Assembly: GCA_035531535.1 (NCBI GenBank) | Contig: DATKSV010000164.1 | Span: 10,790 to 74,789 of the forward strand | Length of the DNA: 64,000 bases | Reading direction: 5' to 3' | Source of the DNA: AG-12 sp035531535 | GTDB lineage: Bacteria; Chloroflexota; Dormibacteria; Aeolococcales; Bog-877 | Part shown: in pieces, positions 17,330 through 25,836 of the stretch | Numbering within the stretch: the stretch's first letter is position 1 | How the letters are laid out: every line of letters begins with the position of its first letter | Translations under genes and position numbers: made by a program | The notes under the pieces: model-generated | Databases searched by the model: none | What the model was told of the DNA's origin: nothing | Seen by the model: only the letters and a program-made list of their open reading frames with translations

Positions 17330-18598
17330 TCATCGCCGGATCAGACTGGTGACCCGCTGCACCATCTCCTCCCAGGTCGGACTTGGCGGCGGCGGGGCCT
17401 CGATCTCAGCCGCCGCCTGGTAGGCCAGCCCCATCGGGGTCACGTCCGCTGGGCTGGTGAGCAACCCGGTGGTGTCGTGGACCGAGGGCAGGTCCTCGGG
17501 ACTCAACCTCAGAAACCGCGGCTGCTGCAGAAATGGAAGGTAGTCGGTCCAGTGCAGAGCCGAGAGCTGCTCCATGATCTCGGGCAACAGCGAGCCGCCG
17601 CCACAGAGGCGGACCTGGGCGGGCAACGGCTCCCCCTGAGCCAGCTCGTGAAGGACCAGCGCCACCCCCTGGGCCAACACCTCCGCAGACTCCCCCATCG
17701 CCCGGCGAACCCGCGCCTGCTGGTCCCCGCCCAGGAGCCCGGCGGCATGCCGCAGCTTGAGACTCTCGGCCAGCGGCAGCGAGAGGTCCATGTCATGGGC
17801 GAGCTTGCGGGTGAAGGCCCGCCCGCCCAGCTCGAACATGCGCGCCGACTCCAGCACTCCGCCTCGGACCAGGCTCACGGTAGTGGTGCGAGCGCCGATG
17901 TCTATGAAGATCCCGCCCCGCTCCAGGACATCCGGGGTGGAGGCGAGCCGCGCCACCGCGTAGGGCTCGGCCACCGTCTCTAGAAGTTCCAGATCGAGCG
18001 CCTGGGCGATCTCCTCGATGGCGGCTAGGTGAGCCTCACTGGTGAAGGTGTCGAAGACGGTCAGCTCCAACTTCTGCCCTTGGTAGCGGAGCGGGTCGAG
18101 CACCGGCTGGCCATCCACCAGTGCCGAGGTGATCGAGGAGTGGACCAGCCGCAACTGCTCCCCGCTGTAGGACGCGTCCTCCTGGAGCTTGGCCTGGGCC
18201 TCCCGGAGCGCCCGGCGCTGGATCGACTCGACCTGGTCCGCGAGCTCCCGACTGGAGATCCGCTCCTGGGCACGACCGCGGATCTTGGCCCCGCTGGTGC
18301 TGACGACCCTAACCTTGGTCCCGCCGATGCCGATGACCAGCCTGGTCGGGATGACCTCAGCCATGTCCTCGGCGGCCTCCAGGGCCACGTGGCAGCCTTC
18401 GACCACCGACTCCAGGTCTGGTGGCACCGCCGGGTCGAAGTTGCCAGGGCCCTGTTCGGCACGGCCGACACCAAGGACGATCGCCTCGCCCGCTTCCTTC
18501 TTGACCACCAGCGCCTTGATCACCTGGGTGCCGATGTCCAGAGCCGTGACGTGGAACCGTTGTTGCCTCCGGGCCGTGGCGGGCTGCGAGGGCGTCAT
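17330..18598 (-). CDS. FtsA-like actin-family cell division protein
   Basis: 422 aa from ATG at 18598, directly after the alaS stop (TGATATG). The longer frame upstream would lie in alaS. Actin-fold phosphate loops are LDIGTQVIKALVV (N-terminal) and FIDIGARTTTVSLVRGG (about residue 245). Between them is an SHS2-like 1C region: IGGTKVRVVSTSGAKIRGR, then DGQPVLDPLRYQGQKLEL. This fits FtsA, which tethers FtsZ to the membrane; PilM is the alternative. There is no obvious C-terminal amphipathic helix beyond EEMVQRVTSLIRR. No ftsZ is in the window. Confidence 0.78.
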   Translation of the reverse strand: MTPSQPATARRQQRFHVTALDIGTQVIKALVVKKEAGEAIVLGVGRAEQGPGNFDPAVPPDLESVVEGCHVALEAAEDMAEVIPTRLVIGIGGTKVRVVSTSGAKIRGRAQERISSRELADQVESIQRRALREAQAKLQEDASYSGEQLRLVHSSITSALVDGQPVLDPLRYQGQKLELTVFDTFTSEAHLAAIEEIAQALDLELLETVAEPYAVARLASTPDVLERGGIFIDIGARTTTVSLVRGGVLESARMFELGGRAFTRKLAHDMDLSLPLAESLKLRHAAGLLGGDQQARVRRAMGESAEVLAQGVALVLHELAQGEPLPAQVRLCGGGSLLPEIMEQLSALHWTDYLPFLQQPRFLRLSPEDLPSVHDTTGLLTSPADVTPMGLAYQAAAEIEAPPPPSPTWEEMVQRVTSLIRR

Positions 18599-18599
18599 A

Positions 18600-21179
18600 T
18601 CAAGCTTCCTCCAGAGCGGATCCCAGGATGGTACGCACCGTGGCCATGGCCGCTCGATGGGCTTCTTCGGGGATAACTCCCTGACCGAGCTGCTGGTTAC
18701 CGCCGCCCCGGCCCCCGAGCTCCTGGCAAACCGCCTGGGCCATCGTACCGGCACTGAGACCCCGAGCGACCAGGGCATCGGAGAGCCGAATCAGAAGCTG
18801 GCCCCCGGAGAGCACCAGCGCACAGCCCTGAGGCGTCCGCTCCAGCAGCTGTTCCGCGTGCCGGCGCAGCTCCCGACGCTCCATCCGCTCGCCTATGTCC
18901 TCCACCACCAGGTTGACCCCGGCGACCGCCTCCTGCTGGATCGCGGACCCACCTCCGGCAACGCCCAACTCCCGACCGCGTTGGACTTCGCGTTCCAGCC
19001 CCCGCACCCGCTCCTGGAGGTGGCGGACCCTGACGATCACCTCCGGCACCGGACTGCGCACCGCCATCGAGAGCTCGGCCAGCTGGCTGCGCTGGACCTC
19101 CCACCAACGCTCGGCCGCCGCGGCCGCCAGCAGCTCAACCCGCCGCAGCCCCTGGCCCACACTGCGGGAACCCGTCAGCACCACCAGGCCGATCTCACCC
19201 GACCGGGCCACATGGGTGCCGCCGCAGAGCTCACGCGAGAAGTCACCGAAGCTCACCACCCGAACCACATCGCCGTAGGTTTCGTCCGGGAGCGCCACGG
19301 CGCCGCTGGTACGTGCCACGTCGATAGGCAGCAACTCCACCCCGCGACTGAGGTCACGGCGCAGCTGCCGGTTCAGCAACCGCTCAACTTCGGCCAGCTG
19401 GACCTCGCTGACGGGAGCCGGCCAGCTGAAGTCGAAGGTGGCGTGGTCGGACGCCACCAGGGAGCCGCGCTGGACCACGCCCTCGCCGAGGACTTCGCGG
19501 AGGGCCCGGTTGAGCAGGTGGGTGGCGGAATGGTGGGCGGCGCAGCCGGCACGATGATCGTGGTCCACCCGCGCGGTCACCGCCGTCCCAGCGCGCAGGG
19601 CACCGAACTCCACCAGGCAGCTCTGTAGGCTCGATCCCATCCCGGCTGGGCGGGAGTCCAGGACCGCCGCCCTGCCTCCGTCCCAGAGCAACTCGCCCCG
19701 GTCACCCACCTGGCCACCCCCCTCCACATAGAAAGGGTTCTCCGCCAGCACAACCTCCACCTTCTCGCCCGGGCCAGCCTGGTCGATGATGACTTCATCC
19801 CCCAGCACGGCCTCAACCGTGGTGCTGACCTCGAGGTCGTCATAGCCCACGAAGTGGCTCTCCGGCACAACCACCCGGGCAGCCCCCGGTTCGCCTCCGG
19901 CGCGGCTGCTCCGGGCCCTCTCCCGCTGCTCCTCCAAGAGTTCCTGGAAGCGGTCGCGGTCCATCCCCAGCCCCCGTGCCGCCGCCAGGTCCTGGGTCAG
20001 CTCATAGGGAAAGCCGAAGGTGTCGTGGAGGCGGAACGCGTCCTCACCGGAGATCCGGCCGGACGAGGCCCGGGCTGCCAGGGCCTCGAACTGCCCCGCA
20101 CCACGCCCCAGGGTCTCCTGAAAGCGCTCCATCTCCTGCTCCAGGGCAGTCCGGATGGAGAACATGGCCTCTCTCATCTCGGGGTATTGGCCCCCCAAAA
20201 TACCCACCGCCACCTCGGCAGCTGGCACCAGCCCGCCCTCGACCCGCAGGGAAAGGGCACTGACCAAGGCCCGGCGCACGATCCGCCGAAGCACATAGCC
20301 GCGCCCCTCATTGGAGGGCAGCACCCCGTCGGCGATCAGGGAGCAAGCTCCCCTGGTGTGGTCGGCCAGGATCCTAAGGTGGCGCAGCAACTGGGCTTCT
20401 GGGACGGTGCTGGCGGCCCGCGAGCGGCCCTGAAAATCGCTGATTATGGGGGCGAAAAGATCGGTCGCAAAGATCGATTCCACCCCCTGGAGCACCATCG
20501 CGATTCGCTCCAGGCCCATTCCGGTGTCGACCCCAGGATGCTTCAGGGGGGCGCTGGTGCCGTCCTCGAAACGCTCCGAATCCATGAACACCAGGTTCCA
20601 AACCTCAAGGAACCTGCTGCCAGTCCCGGGCCGCTCCTCGGGCCCGGACTCAAACTCGGGCCCAAGATCGTAGTAGACCTCGCTGTCCACCCCGAACGGC
20701 CCGGTCGGGCCTGCCTGCCAGAAGTTGTCCTCGAGCCGGGCGATTCGCGAGTCGGGAATGCCGGCTACCTGTTGCCAGAGGGTTGCCGACTCCGTATCGG
20801 CGGGGTGCACGCTCGGGTAGAGCCGCTGCGGGGCGAGTCCGAAGTCGCGCGTCAGCAACTCGAAGGCGTAGCCGATAGCTTCAGCTTTGAAATAGGCTCC
20901 GAAGCTGAAATTACCCAGCATCTCGAAGAAAGTGTCGTGGCGAGGACTGCTCCCCACCTCCTCGATGTCTACCATTCTGAACGACTTCTGACAGGACGTC
21001 AGGCGCTCCTGGGGTGGTTGCCGCCAGCCCAGAAAGTAGGGCTTGAAGGGCACCATCCCGGCGCTCACGAGCAGCAGGCTGGGATCGTCCTTGGGTATCA
21101 GCGAGGCGCTGGGTACCAGAAGATGTCCTCTCGCCTGGAAGTACTCCAGGAAGTGCGCGCGTATCTGATCACTTAGCAA
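18600..21179 (-). CDS. alaS: Alanine--tRNA ligase
   Basis: 859 aa, a typical length. Class II core at the N-terminus (LSDQIRAHFLEYFQARGH, then the motif-2 segment ERLTSCQKSFR). The editing domain has the zinc histidines HHSATHLLNRAL and the CGGTHVARSGEIG motif. A coiled coil and the C-Ala domain (GGRGGGNQQLGQG near the end) complete it. It charges tRNA-Ala and hydrolyses mis-acylated Ser/Gly-tRNA. It is first in a tight run alaS-ftsA-like-baseplateJ-ruvX-mltG, an expanded form of the Gram-positive alaS-ruvX-mltG order. Confidence 0.97.
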   Translation of the reverse strand: MLSDQIRAHFLEYFQARGHLLVPSASLIPKDDPSLLLVSAGMVPFKPYFLGWRQPPQERLTSCQKSFRMVDIEEVGSSPRHDTFFEMLGNFSFGAYFKAEAIGYAFELLTRDFGLAPQRLYPSVHPADTESATLWQQVAGIPDSRIARLEDNFWQAGPTGPFGVDSEVYYDLGPEFESGPEERPGTGSRFLEVWNLVFMDSERFEDGTSAPLKHPGVDTGMGLERIAMVLQGVESIFATDLFAPIISDFQGRSRAASTVPEAQLLRHLRILADHTRGACSLIADGVLPSNEGRGYVLRRIVRRALVSALSLRVEGGLVPAAEVAVGILGGQYPEMREAMFSIRTALEQEMERFQETLGRGAGQFEALAARASSGRISGEDAFRLHDTFGFPYELTQDLAAARGLGMDRDRFQELLEEQRERARSSRAGGEPGAARVVVPESHFVGYDDLEVSTTVEAVLGDEVIIDQAGPGEKVEVVLAENPFYVEGGGQVGDRGELLWDGGRAAVLDSRPAGMGSSLQSCLVEFGALRAGTAVTARVDHDHRAGCAAHHSATHLLNRALREVLGEGVVQRGSLVASDHATFDFSWPAPVSEVQLAEVERLLNRQLRRDLSRGVELLPIDVARTSGAVALPDETYGDVVRVVSFGDFSRELCGGTHVARSGEIGLVVLTGSRSVGQGLRRVELLAAAAAERWWEVQRSQLAELSMAVRSPVPEVIVRVRHLQERVRGLEREVQRGRELGVAGGGSAIQQEAVAGVNLVVEDIGERMERRELRRHAEQLLERTPQGCALVLSGGQLLIRLSDALVARGLSAGTMAQAVCQELGGRGGGNQQLGQGVIPEEAHRAAMATVRTILGSALEEA

Positions 21180-21243
21180 TTAAAACGTGCTCCCCCGAGT
21201 CGGGCGGATTCTACCAGCCAATTCTGAGGCCACCGCCGCGGGC

Positions 21244-22020
21244 CTACTCGGGCAGGTCTCGCTTGAGCTGGGCCAGGGCCGCCCGCTGTAGGCGACTGAC
21301 GTGCATCTGACTGATCCCCAAACGCCGGGCAACCTCCGTCTGGGGTAGCTCCTCGACAAATCTCAGGGTCATGATCTCCCGCTCCCTGGGGGTGAGGTGC
21401 CGCATGGCGGCGGAGAGCATGTTCTGGAGTTCTATCCGGCCCAGGTTCTCGTCCTCCATACCCAGCCGGTCTCCCATCTCCCCGTCCTGGTCCTGGCCAG
21501 GAGCGGGCGCATCCAGCGAGACAGCCCGGTGGGCGGGGCCGGCCTCCAGGGCCGCCAGCACCTCATCCGGCTCCAGCTCCAGCTCCTTGGCGATCTCCGG
21601 CACGGTGGGACTGCGGCTCAGGCGCTGGCTGAGTTCCTGCTGCACCCGCATCACTCTGGTGTAGGTCTCCTGGAGCCGGCGGGGCACTCGGACGGCCCAG
21701 CTCTTGTCCCGGAAGTAGCGCTTGATCTCACCCAGGATGGTGGGGGTGGCGAAAGTGGTGAACTCCAGCCCCATGTCCGGCTCGAACCGGTCGATGGCTG
21801 CGATCAGGCCCAGGTAACCCACCTGCTCCAGGTCCTCCAGCGGCTCGCCCCGGCCGGCGAAACGGCGCGCCAAAGAGCGCACCAAGGCGGTGTACTGTCC
21901 CACCAGTTGCTCGCGCACCCCAGGGTCCCGGGTATGGCGGTACTCCTGGAAGAGCCGGCGTTGCAGATCTCGATCGAATCTGGTGGAACTCGGGGTGGGT
22001 CGGAACCCCGCCTCAGTCAC
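21244..22020 (-). CDS. SigB/SigF-type RNA polymerase sigma factor
   Basis: 258 aa with regions 2, 3 and 4: DLEQVGYLGLIAAIDRFEPDMGLEFTTFA (region 2), VRVPRRLQETYTRV (region 3), and LTPREREIMTLRFVEELPQTEVARRLGISQMHVSRLQRAAL (region 4 helix-turn-helix). This is a group 3 general-stress or sporulation-type factor. Its ATG overlaps the stop of an RsbW-like protein by 4 nt, the classic anti-sigma/sigma arrangement, so it is probably held inactive by that partner. No RsbV-type anti-anti-sigma is in the window. Confidence 0.93.
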   Translation of the reverse strand: MTEAGFRPTPSSTRFDRDLQRRLFQEYRHTRDPGVREQLVGQYTALVRSLARRFAGRGEPLEDLEQVGYLGLIAAIDRFEPDMGLEFTTFATPTILGEIKRYFRDKSWAVRVPRRLQETYTRVMRVQQELSQRLSRSPTVPEIAKELELEPDEVLAALEAGPAHRAVSLDAPAPGQDQDGEMGDRLGMEDENLGRIELQNMLSAAMRHLTPREREIMTLRFVEELPQTEVARRLGISQMHVSRLQRAALAQLKRDLPE

Positions 22021-22460
22021 CGCCAGCGGTACTTGGCTAGGCGGACGTGCATGAGCCCGCTCCCCACCGCCTGGAAGTCGACGTCATCAGCGAAGCAGCG
22101 GAGCATCTGGATCGCCATGTCCAGGGCCTCACGCTCCGCGAGTGGGCCGGGGTCCACCGGGGAGATCGCCCTGGGGCCGGGCTCCGACCGTCCAGTCAGC
22201 AGGCGCACGTCCACCCGAAGGGCGTCCTCCTGGACCTTGAAGGAGATGCGCACCTTGGCGTCGGGATAACCCGACATGGCGGCCGCGTTGATGGTGTGCT
22301 CGCAAGCCTCGGCGATGGCAATGTTGAGCTCGTCGAGGGCCTCCACCCCCAGGCCGGCCACGCTCGCCATGCCCGCAGCCACTCGCTTGGCCACGACGAT
22401 GTACTGAGGATCCGCGGGAATGCGCAGTTCGGTCTGAGCCGGATTGGATGTACTCATCAT
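22017..22460 (-). CDS. RsbW-like anti-sigma regulatory protein with degenerate GHKL motifs
   Basis: 147 aa from ATG at 22460 (second ATG follows at once). The fold is that of HATPase_c_2 anti-sigma proteins: LRIPADPQYIVVAKRVAAGMASVAGL, then LDELNIAIAEACEHTINAAAM, KVRISFKVQEDALRVDV, and a C-terminal VGSGLMHVRLAK. In RsbW the N box reads EACTNA; here the asparagine position is histidine (EACEHT), and no DxGxG box is seen. It may bind the adjacent sigma factor without kinase activity. Overlap with the sigma gene supports the pairing. Confidence 0.75.
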   Translation of the reverse strand: MMSTSNPAQTELRIPADPQYIVVAKRVAAGMASVAGLGVEALDELNIAIAEACEHTINAAAMSGYPDAKVRISFKVQEDALRVDVRLLTGRSEPGPRAISPVDPGPLAEREALDMAIQMLRCFADDVDFQAVGSGLMHVRLAKYRWR

Positions 22461-22470
22461 GGCATTGCAT

Positions 22471-22494
22471 GCCCCGCCCGGCGAGAAGTCAAAC
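22471..22494 (-). promoter_or_regulatory. Possible SigB/SigF-type promoter before the anti-sigma gene
   Basis: On the minus strand GTTTGA (22494-22489) is followed after 13 nt by GGGGCA, resembling the GTTTAA-N12-14-GGGTAT consensus of general-stress sigma factors. It ends about ten nt before the ATG at 22460. If real, the sigma factor would drive its own operon. The -10 match is imperfect. Confidence 0.25.
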
Positions 22495-22698
22495 CCGCTG
22501 GGGCCCACGGGATTGGGCCCGAAGCACCCGCCGGCCCGGCTCCGATCCCTGAAAACCCAGGTGGGTGCGCCTCACGCAGCTTTCCACTTCCTCTCCAGGA
22601 GGCTCGTGGGCCGCTCACTTTGTCGGCGCTCCCGAAGCAAACATCACTAGGGTCGGGTGCTGGCAAACGGCGGGGCCCCGGACCCCGCACCAACGGTA

Positions 22699-24489
22699 TC
22701 ACGTGGGGCCCGGAGCCGAGCCCCCCGCCTTGGGTGCCAAGCGCAGCCCCACCTCGGCCAGCTGCTCGGGAGCCACCGGAGTGGGCGACCCGGTCATGGG
22801 ATCGGCCCCGGTCTGAGTCTTGGGAAAGGCAATCACCTCGCGAATTGAGTTCTCGCCCAGTCCCAGCATCACCATTCGGTCGATGCCGGCGGCGAAGCCT
22901 CCGTGAGGAGGCGGCCCGAAGCGAAAGGCGGTCAGCAGGAAGCCGAACTTGGTCTCCGCCTCCGCCAAGGTCATCCCCAGAGCCTCAAAGATCGCTGCCT
23001 GGTGCTCCGGCCGGGTAATCCGAAGCGACCCACTGCCCAGTTCCACCCCGTTGCAGACGATGTCGTAGGCGCGCGATCGCACCCGCTCGGGGGCCGTCTT
23101 CACCAGCGGCCAGTCGTCCGGGTGGGGCTGGGTGAAGGGATGGTGCACAGCCCTGATCCTGCCGTTCTCGGGGTCCTTCTCAAAGAGGGGGAACTCGGTC
23201 ACCCAGAGGAAATCGAACTGCCCCTCAGGGATCCACCCGAAACGGCGGGCGGCATGCAGGCGCACCGCCCCCAGGGCGGTCGCCGCCACCCGCTGAGTAC
23301 CCGCGGTGAAGCAGACGCAGTCGCCGTCGACGACCCCCAGAGCTGCCGTCAACTGGGCTAGCTCGGGCGCGGCCAGGAACTTGGCGATCGAGCCCTCATA
23401 GTCGCCGCCCCGGCGCCACAGATAGGCCAAACCCTGGGACCCGTAGGTGCGGGCCACCTGCTGCCACTCCCCCTCCAGCTCACCCCTGCTCAGCTCCCCG
23501 CCGCCGGGGACGCGGAGCGCCTCGACAACCCCACCGGCGGCGATGGCGCTGGCGAATACACGGAACTGGGAATGCTCAAAGATCGCGGACACGTCGGTCA
23601 GCTCGTGCCCGAACCGGGTGTCCGGCTTGTCCGATCCGTAGCGCCGCATCGCGTCCGCATAGGGCAGCCGGGGCCACGGGGTCGGCAGCACCATACCGAA
23701 CGCTGACTCCCAGGCCCGCGAGATCATGGTCTCCAGCACCTCGAAGATGTCCTCCTCGTCCACGAAGGACATCTCCAGGTCGAGCTGAGTGAACTCGAAT
23801 TGGCGGTCGGCCCGCAGGTCCTCGTCGCGCCAGCAACGGGCGATCTGCAAGTAGCGATCAAAACCCCCCACCATGGACAGCTGCTTGTAGAGCTGGGGCG
23901 ACTGGGGCAGCGCCCACACGTGCCCTGGCCAGAGTCGGCTGGGCACGATAAAGTCGCGAGCCCCCTCTGGGGTGCTGGGGATCATGGTCGGAGTCTCGAT
24001 CTCGGTGAAGCCCAGCTCGTCGCCGACGTCGCGCAGGGTCTTGACGAAGCGGTGGCGGGCGCGCAGGTTGCGCTGCATCCGGGGCCGGCGCAGATCGAGG
24101 TATCGGTATTGCAGCCGCACCCGCTCCTCCGCCAGCGCATCGTCGGCGACCCCCATCGGCATGGCATCGGCCTGAGCCAGGACCTCGCAGCTCTCGACCG
24201 TCACCTCGATCTCCCCGGTCGGGAGGTTGGGGTTCTCGTTGCCGGCGGGCCGGCGTCCCACCGTGCCCTCCACCCGCAGCACCCACTCCAATCGCGCACG
24301 CTCGGCCACGCGCTGGGCCTCACCGGAATGGATCGGGTTGAAGACCAGCTGGACCAGTCCTGTGTGATCCCGCAGGTCCAGGAAGGTCAGCCCGCCATGG
24401 TCGCGACGATGGTTCACCCAACCGGCCAGGATGACTCGCCGGCCCTGGTCGGCGCCGGTCACGGTGCCGCACATTCGTCTGCCTCTCAA
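22699..24489 (-). CDS. aspS: Aspartate--tRNA ligase
   Basis: About 596 aa from TTG at 24489, which has GGAAGGAG seven nt upstream; ATG at 24474 (MCGTVTGADQG) is the alternative. N-terminal OB-fold anticodon domain (VILAGWVNHRRDHGGLTFLDLRDHTG), then the class II core: IETPTMIPSTPEGARDFIVPSRLWPGHVWALPQSPQLYKQ, FRDEDLRADRQFEFTQLD-type motif 2, a bacterial GAD insert, and GLGENSIREVIAFPKTQTGADPMTGSP near the end. It follows hisS by 16 nt, the common hisS-aspS pair. Confidence 0.97.
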   Translation of the reverse strand: MRGRRMCGTVTGADQGRRVILAGWVNHRRDHGGLTFLDLRDHTGLVQLVFNPIHSGEAQRVAERARLEWVLRVEGTVGRRPAGNENPNLPTGEIEVTVESCEVLAQADAMPMGVADDALAEERVRLQYRYLDLRRPRMQRNLRARHRFVKTLRDVGDELGFTEIETPTMIPSTPEGARDFIVPSRLWPGHVWALPQSPQLYKQLSMVGGFDRYLQIARCWRDEDLRADRQFEFTQLDLEMSFVDEEDIFEVLETMISRAWESAFGMVLPTPWPRLPYADAMRRYGSDKPDTRFGHELTDVSAIFEHSQFRVFASAIAAGGVVEALRVPGGGELSRGELEGEWQQVARTYGSQGLAYLWRRGGDYEGSIAKFLAAPELAQLTAALGVVDGDCVCFTAGTQRVAATALGAVRLHAARRFGWIPEGQFDFLWVTEFPLFEKDPENGRIRAVHHPFTQPHPDDWPLVKTAPERVRSRAYDIVCNGVELGSGSLRITRPEHQAAIFEALGMTLAEAETKFGFLLTAFRFGPPPHGGFAAGIDRMVMLGLGENSIREVIAFPKTQTGADPMTGSPTPVAPEQLAEVGLRLAPKAGGSAPGPT

Positions 24490-24505
24490 GCCCACACTCC
24501 TTCCA

Positions 24506-25771
24506 TCAGTTCCAGGTCGGGAGCAGGGCCTGCAGCTGCTGCTCCAACTCACTCGCTGAGACCTCCGCCTGATGGCCGTCCCCAAGCCTTCGCACGGTGA
24601 CCGTGCCCGCCGCCAGTTCGGCTTCTCCCAGAATCACCACCAGCGCCGCGCCGGAGCGCTCCGCCCCCCGCATCTTGGCCTTCAGGCTGCGCCGACCCGG
24701 ATCGCAGATGACTTCATGGCGGAGCGCCCGCAGCCGCTCCGCCAGAGCGATCACGGTGGCCGCAGCCGCCGGTTGGGCTGCCAGCAAGAAGACCACCGGT
24801 AGTTGCGGGCCGGCAGCCTCGGGGGCCAGCAGCACCACCCGTTCCAGGCCGGCGGCGAAGCCCACTCCAGGGGCAGCCGGGTAGCCCAAGAGCTCTGACA
24901 GGCCGTCATAGCGACCGCCCCCGAACAGTGAGTTCTGGGCGCCACGGAGATCCTCATGCCAGACCTCGAACGTGGTGCGGACGTAGTAGTCGAGTCCCCG
25001 CACCAGCCTGGGGTTAAGCGCAAACGGGATTCGGTAGGCCTCGAGCGCCACCAGGACTCGGTCAAAGGCCTCACGGCAGCTGGAGCAGAGGAAGTCGGTG
25101 GTCCGTGGAGCGCTGGCCAGCAGGTCCTCGCTGCCGAGCTCCTTGCTGTCGAGGATACGCAGCGGATTGCGCCGCAGCCGCGCCTGGTCGAGTTCGGGGA
25201 GCTGCGCCAGATGGGGCTCAAAGTGATCCAGCAGGGCCGCTCGGTAGGCGGGCCGGCACTCGCCGTCCCCGATGCTGTTCAATTGGAGGCTGGTGCCGGT
25301 TACTCCCAGGTCTGCCAGCCAGCGCCAGGCGAGCGCGATAACCTCGGCGTCCAGCTCGGGCTCGGTGTCACCCAAGACCTCCACGCCAAACTGGTTGAAC
25401 TGGCGATAGCGGCCCCGGCCCGGTCGGTCATACCGGAACATGGGGCCGGCATAGGCGAGCCGGACCGGGAGCGAAGCCTGCCGCAGATCCGACTCCCAGA
25501 AAGCCCTCACCGCCGGCGCGGTTCCCTCGGGACGAAGGGTCAGCGACCGGCCGCCCCGATCGCTGAACGTGTACATCTCCCGATTGACCACATCAGTGGT
25601 GTCGCCAACCCCGCGGACGAAGAGCTCGGTGGCCTCGAACACGGGCGTCTCGATGCGCTGGTACCCGTACCGGCCAGCCAGCTCCATGCCAACTGCCACC
25701 GCTCTCTCCCGCGCCGCCAGCCGAGCCGGCAGCAGGTCGTCGGTTCCACGCGGCCGTGAGATGCCAGCCAT
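24506..25771 (-). CDS. hisS: Histidine--tRNA ligase
   Basis: 421 aa. Begins ISRPRGTDDLLPARLAARE, with class II motif 2 FRYDRPGRGRYRQFNQFGVE and the HisRS-specific LVRGLDYYVRTTFEVWHED and GGGRYDGL. The C-terminal anticodon-binding domain includes LRALRHEVICDPGRRSLKAKMRGAERSGAALVVILGEAEL. It charges tRNA-His. Located between rel (upstream) and aspS (downstream), as in many Gram-positive genomes. Confidence 0.97.
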   Translation of the reverse strand: MAGISRPRGTDDLLPARLAARERAVAVGMELAGRYGYQRIETPVFEATELFVRGVGDTTDVVNREMYTFSDRGGRSLTLRPEGTAPAVRAFWESDLRQASLPVRLAYAGPMFRYDRPGRGRYRQFNQFGVEVLGDTEPELDAEVIALAWRWLADLGVTGTSLQLNSIGDGECRPAYRAALLDHFEPHLAQLPELDQARLRRNPLRILDSKELGSEDLLASAPRTTDFLCSSCREAFDRVLVALEAYRIPFALNPRLVRGLDYYVRTTFEVWHEDLRGAQNSLFGGGRYDGLSELLGYPAAPGVGFAAGLERVVLLAPEAAGPQLPVVFLLAAQPAAAATVIALAERLRALRHEVICDPGRRSLKAKMRGAERSGAALVVILGEAELAAGTVTVRRLGDGHQAEVSASELEQQLQALLPTWN

Positions 25772-25836
25772 TGCTTTGGCAGTTTAAGGCCGCGCCGGCG
25801 GCCGGCTCCTGGCGCGCCCCGGCGGGGAGCGCGCAG

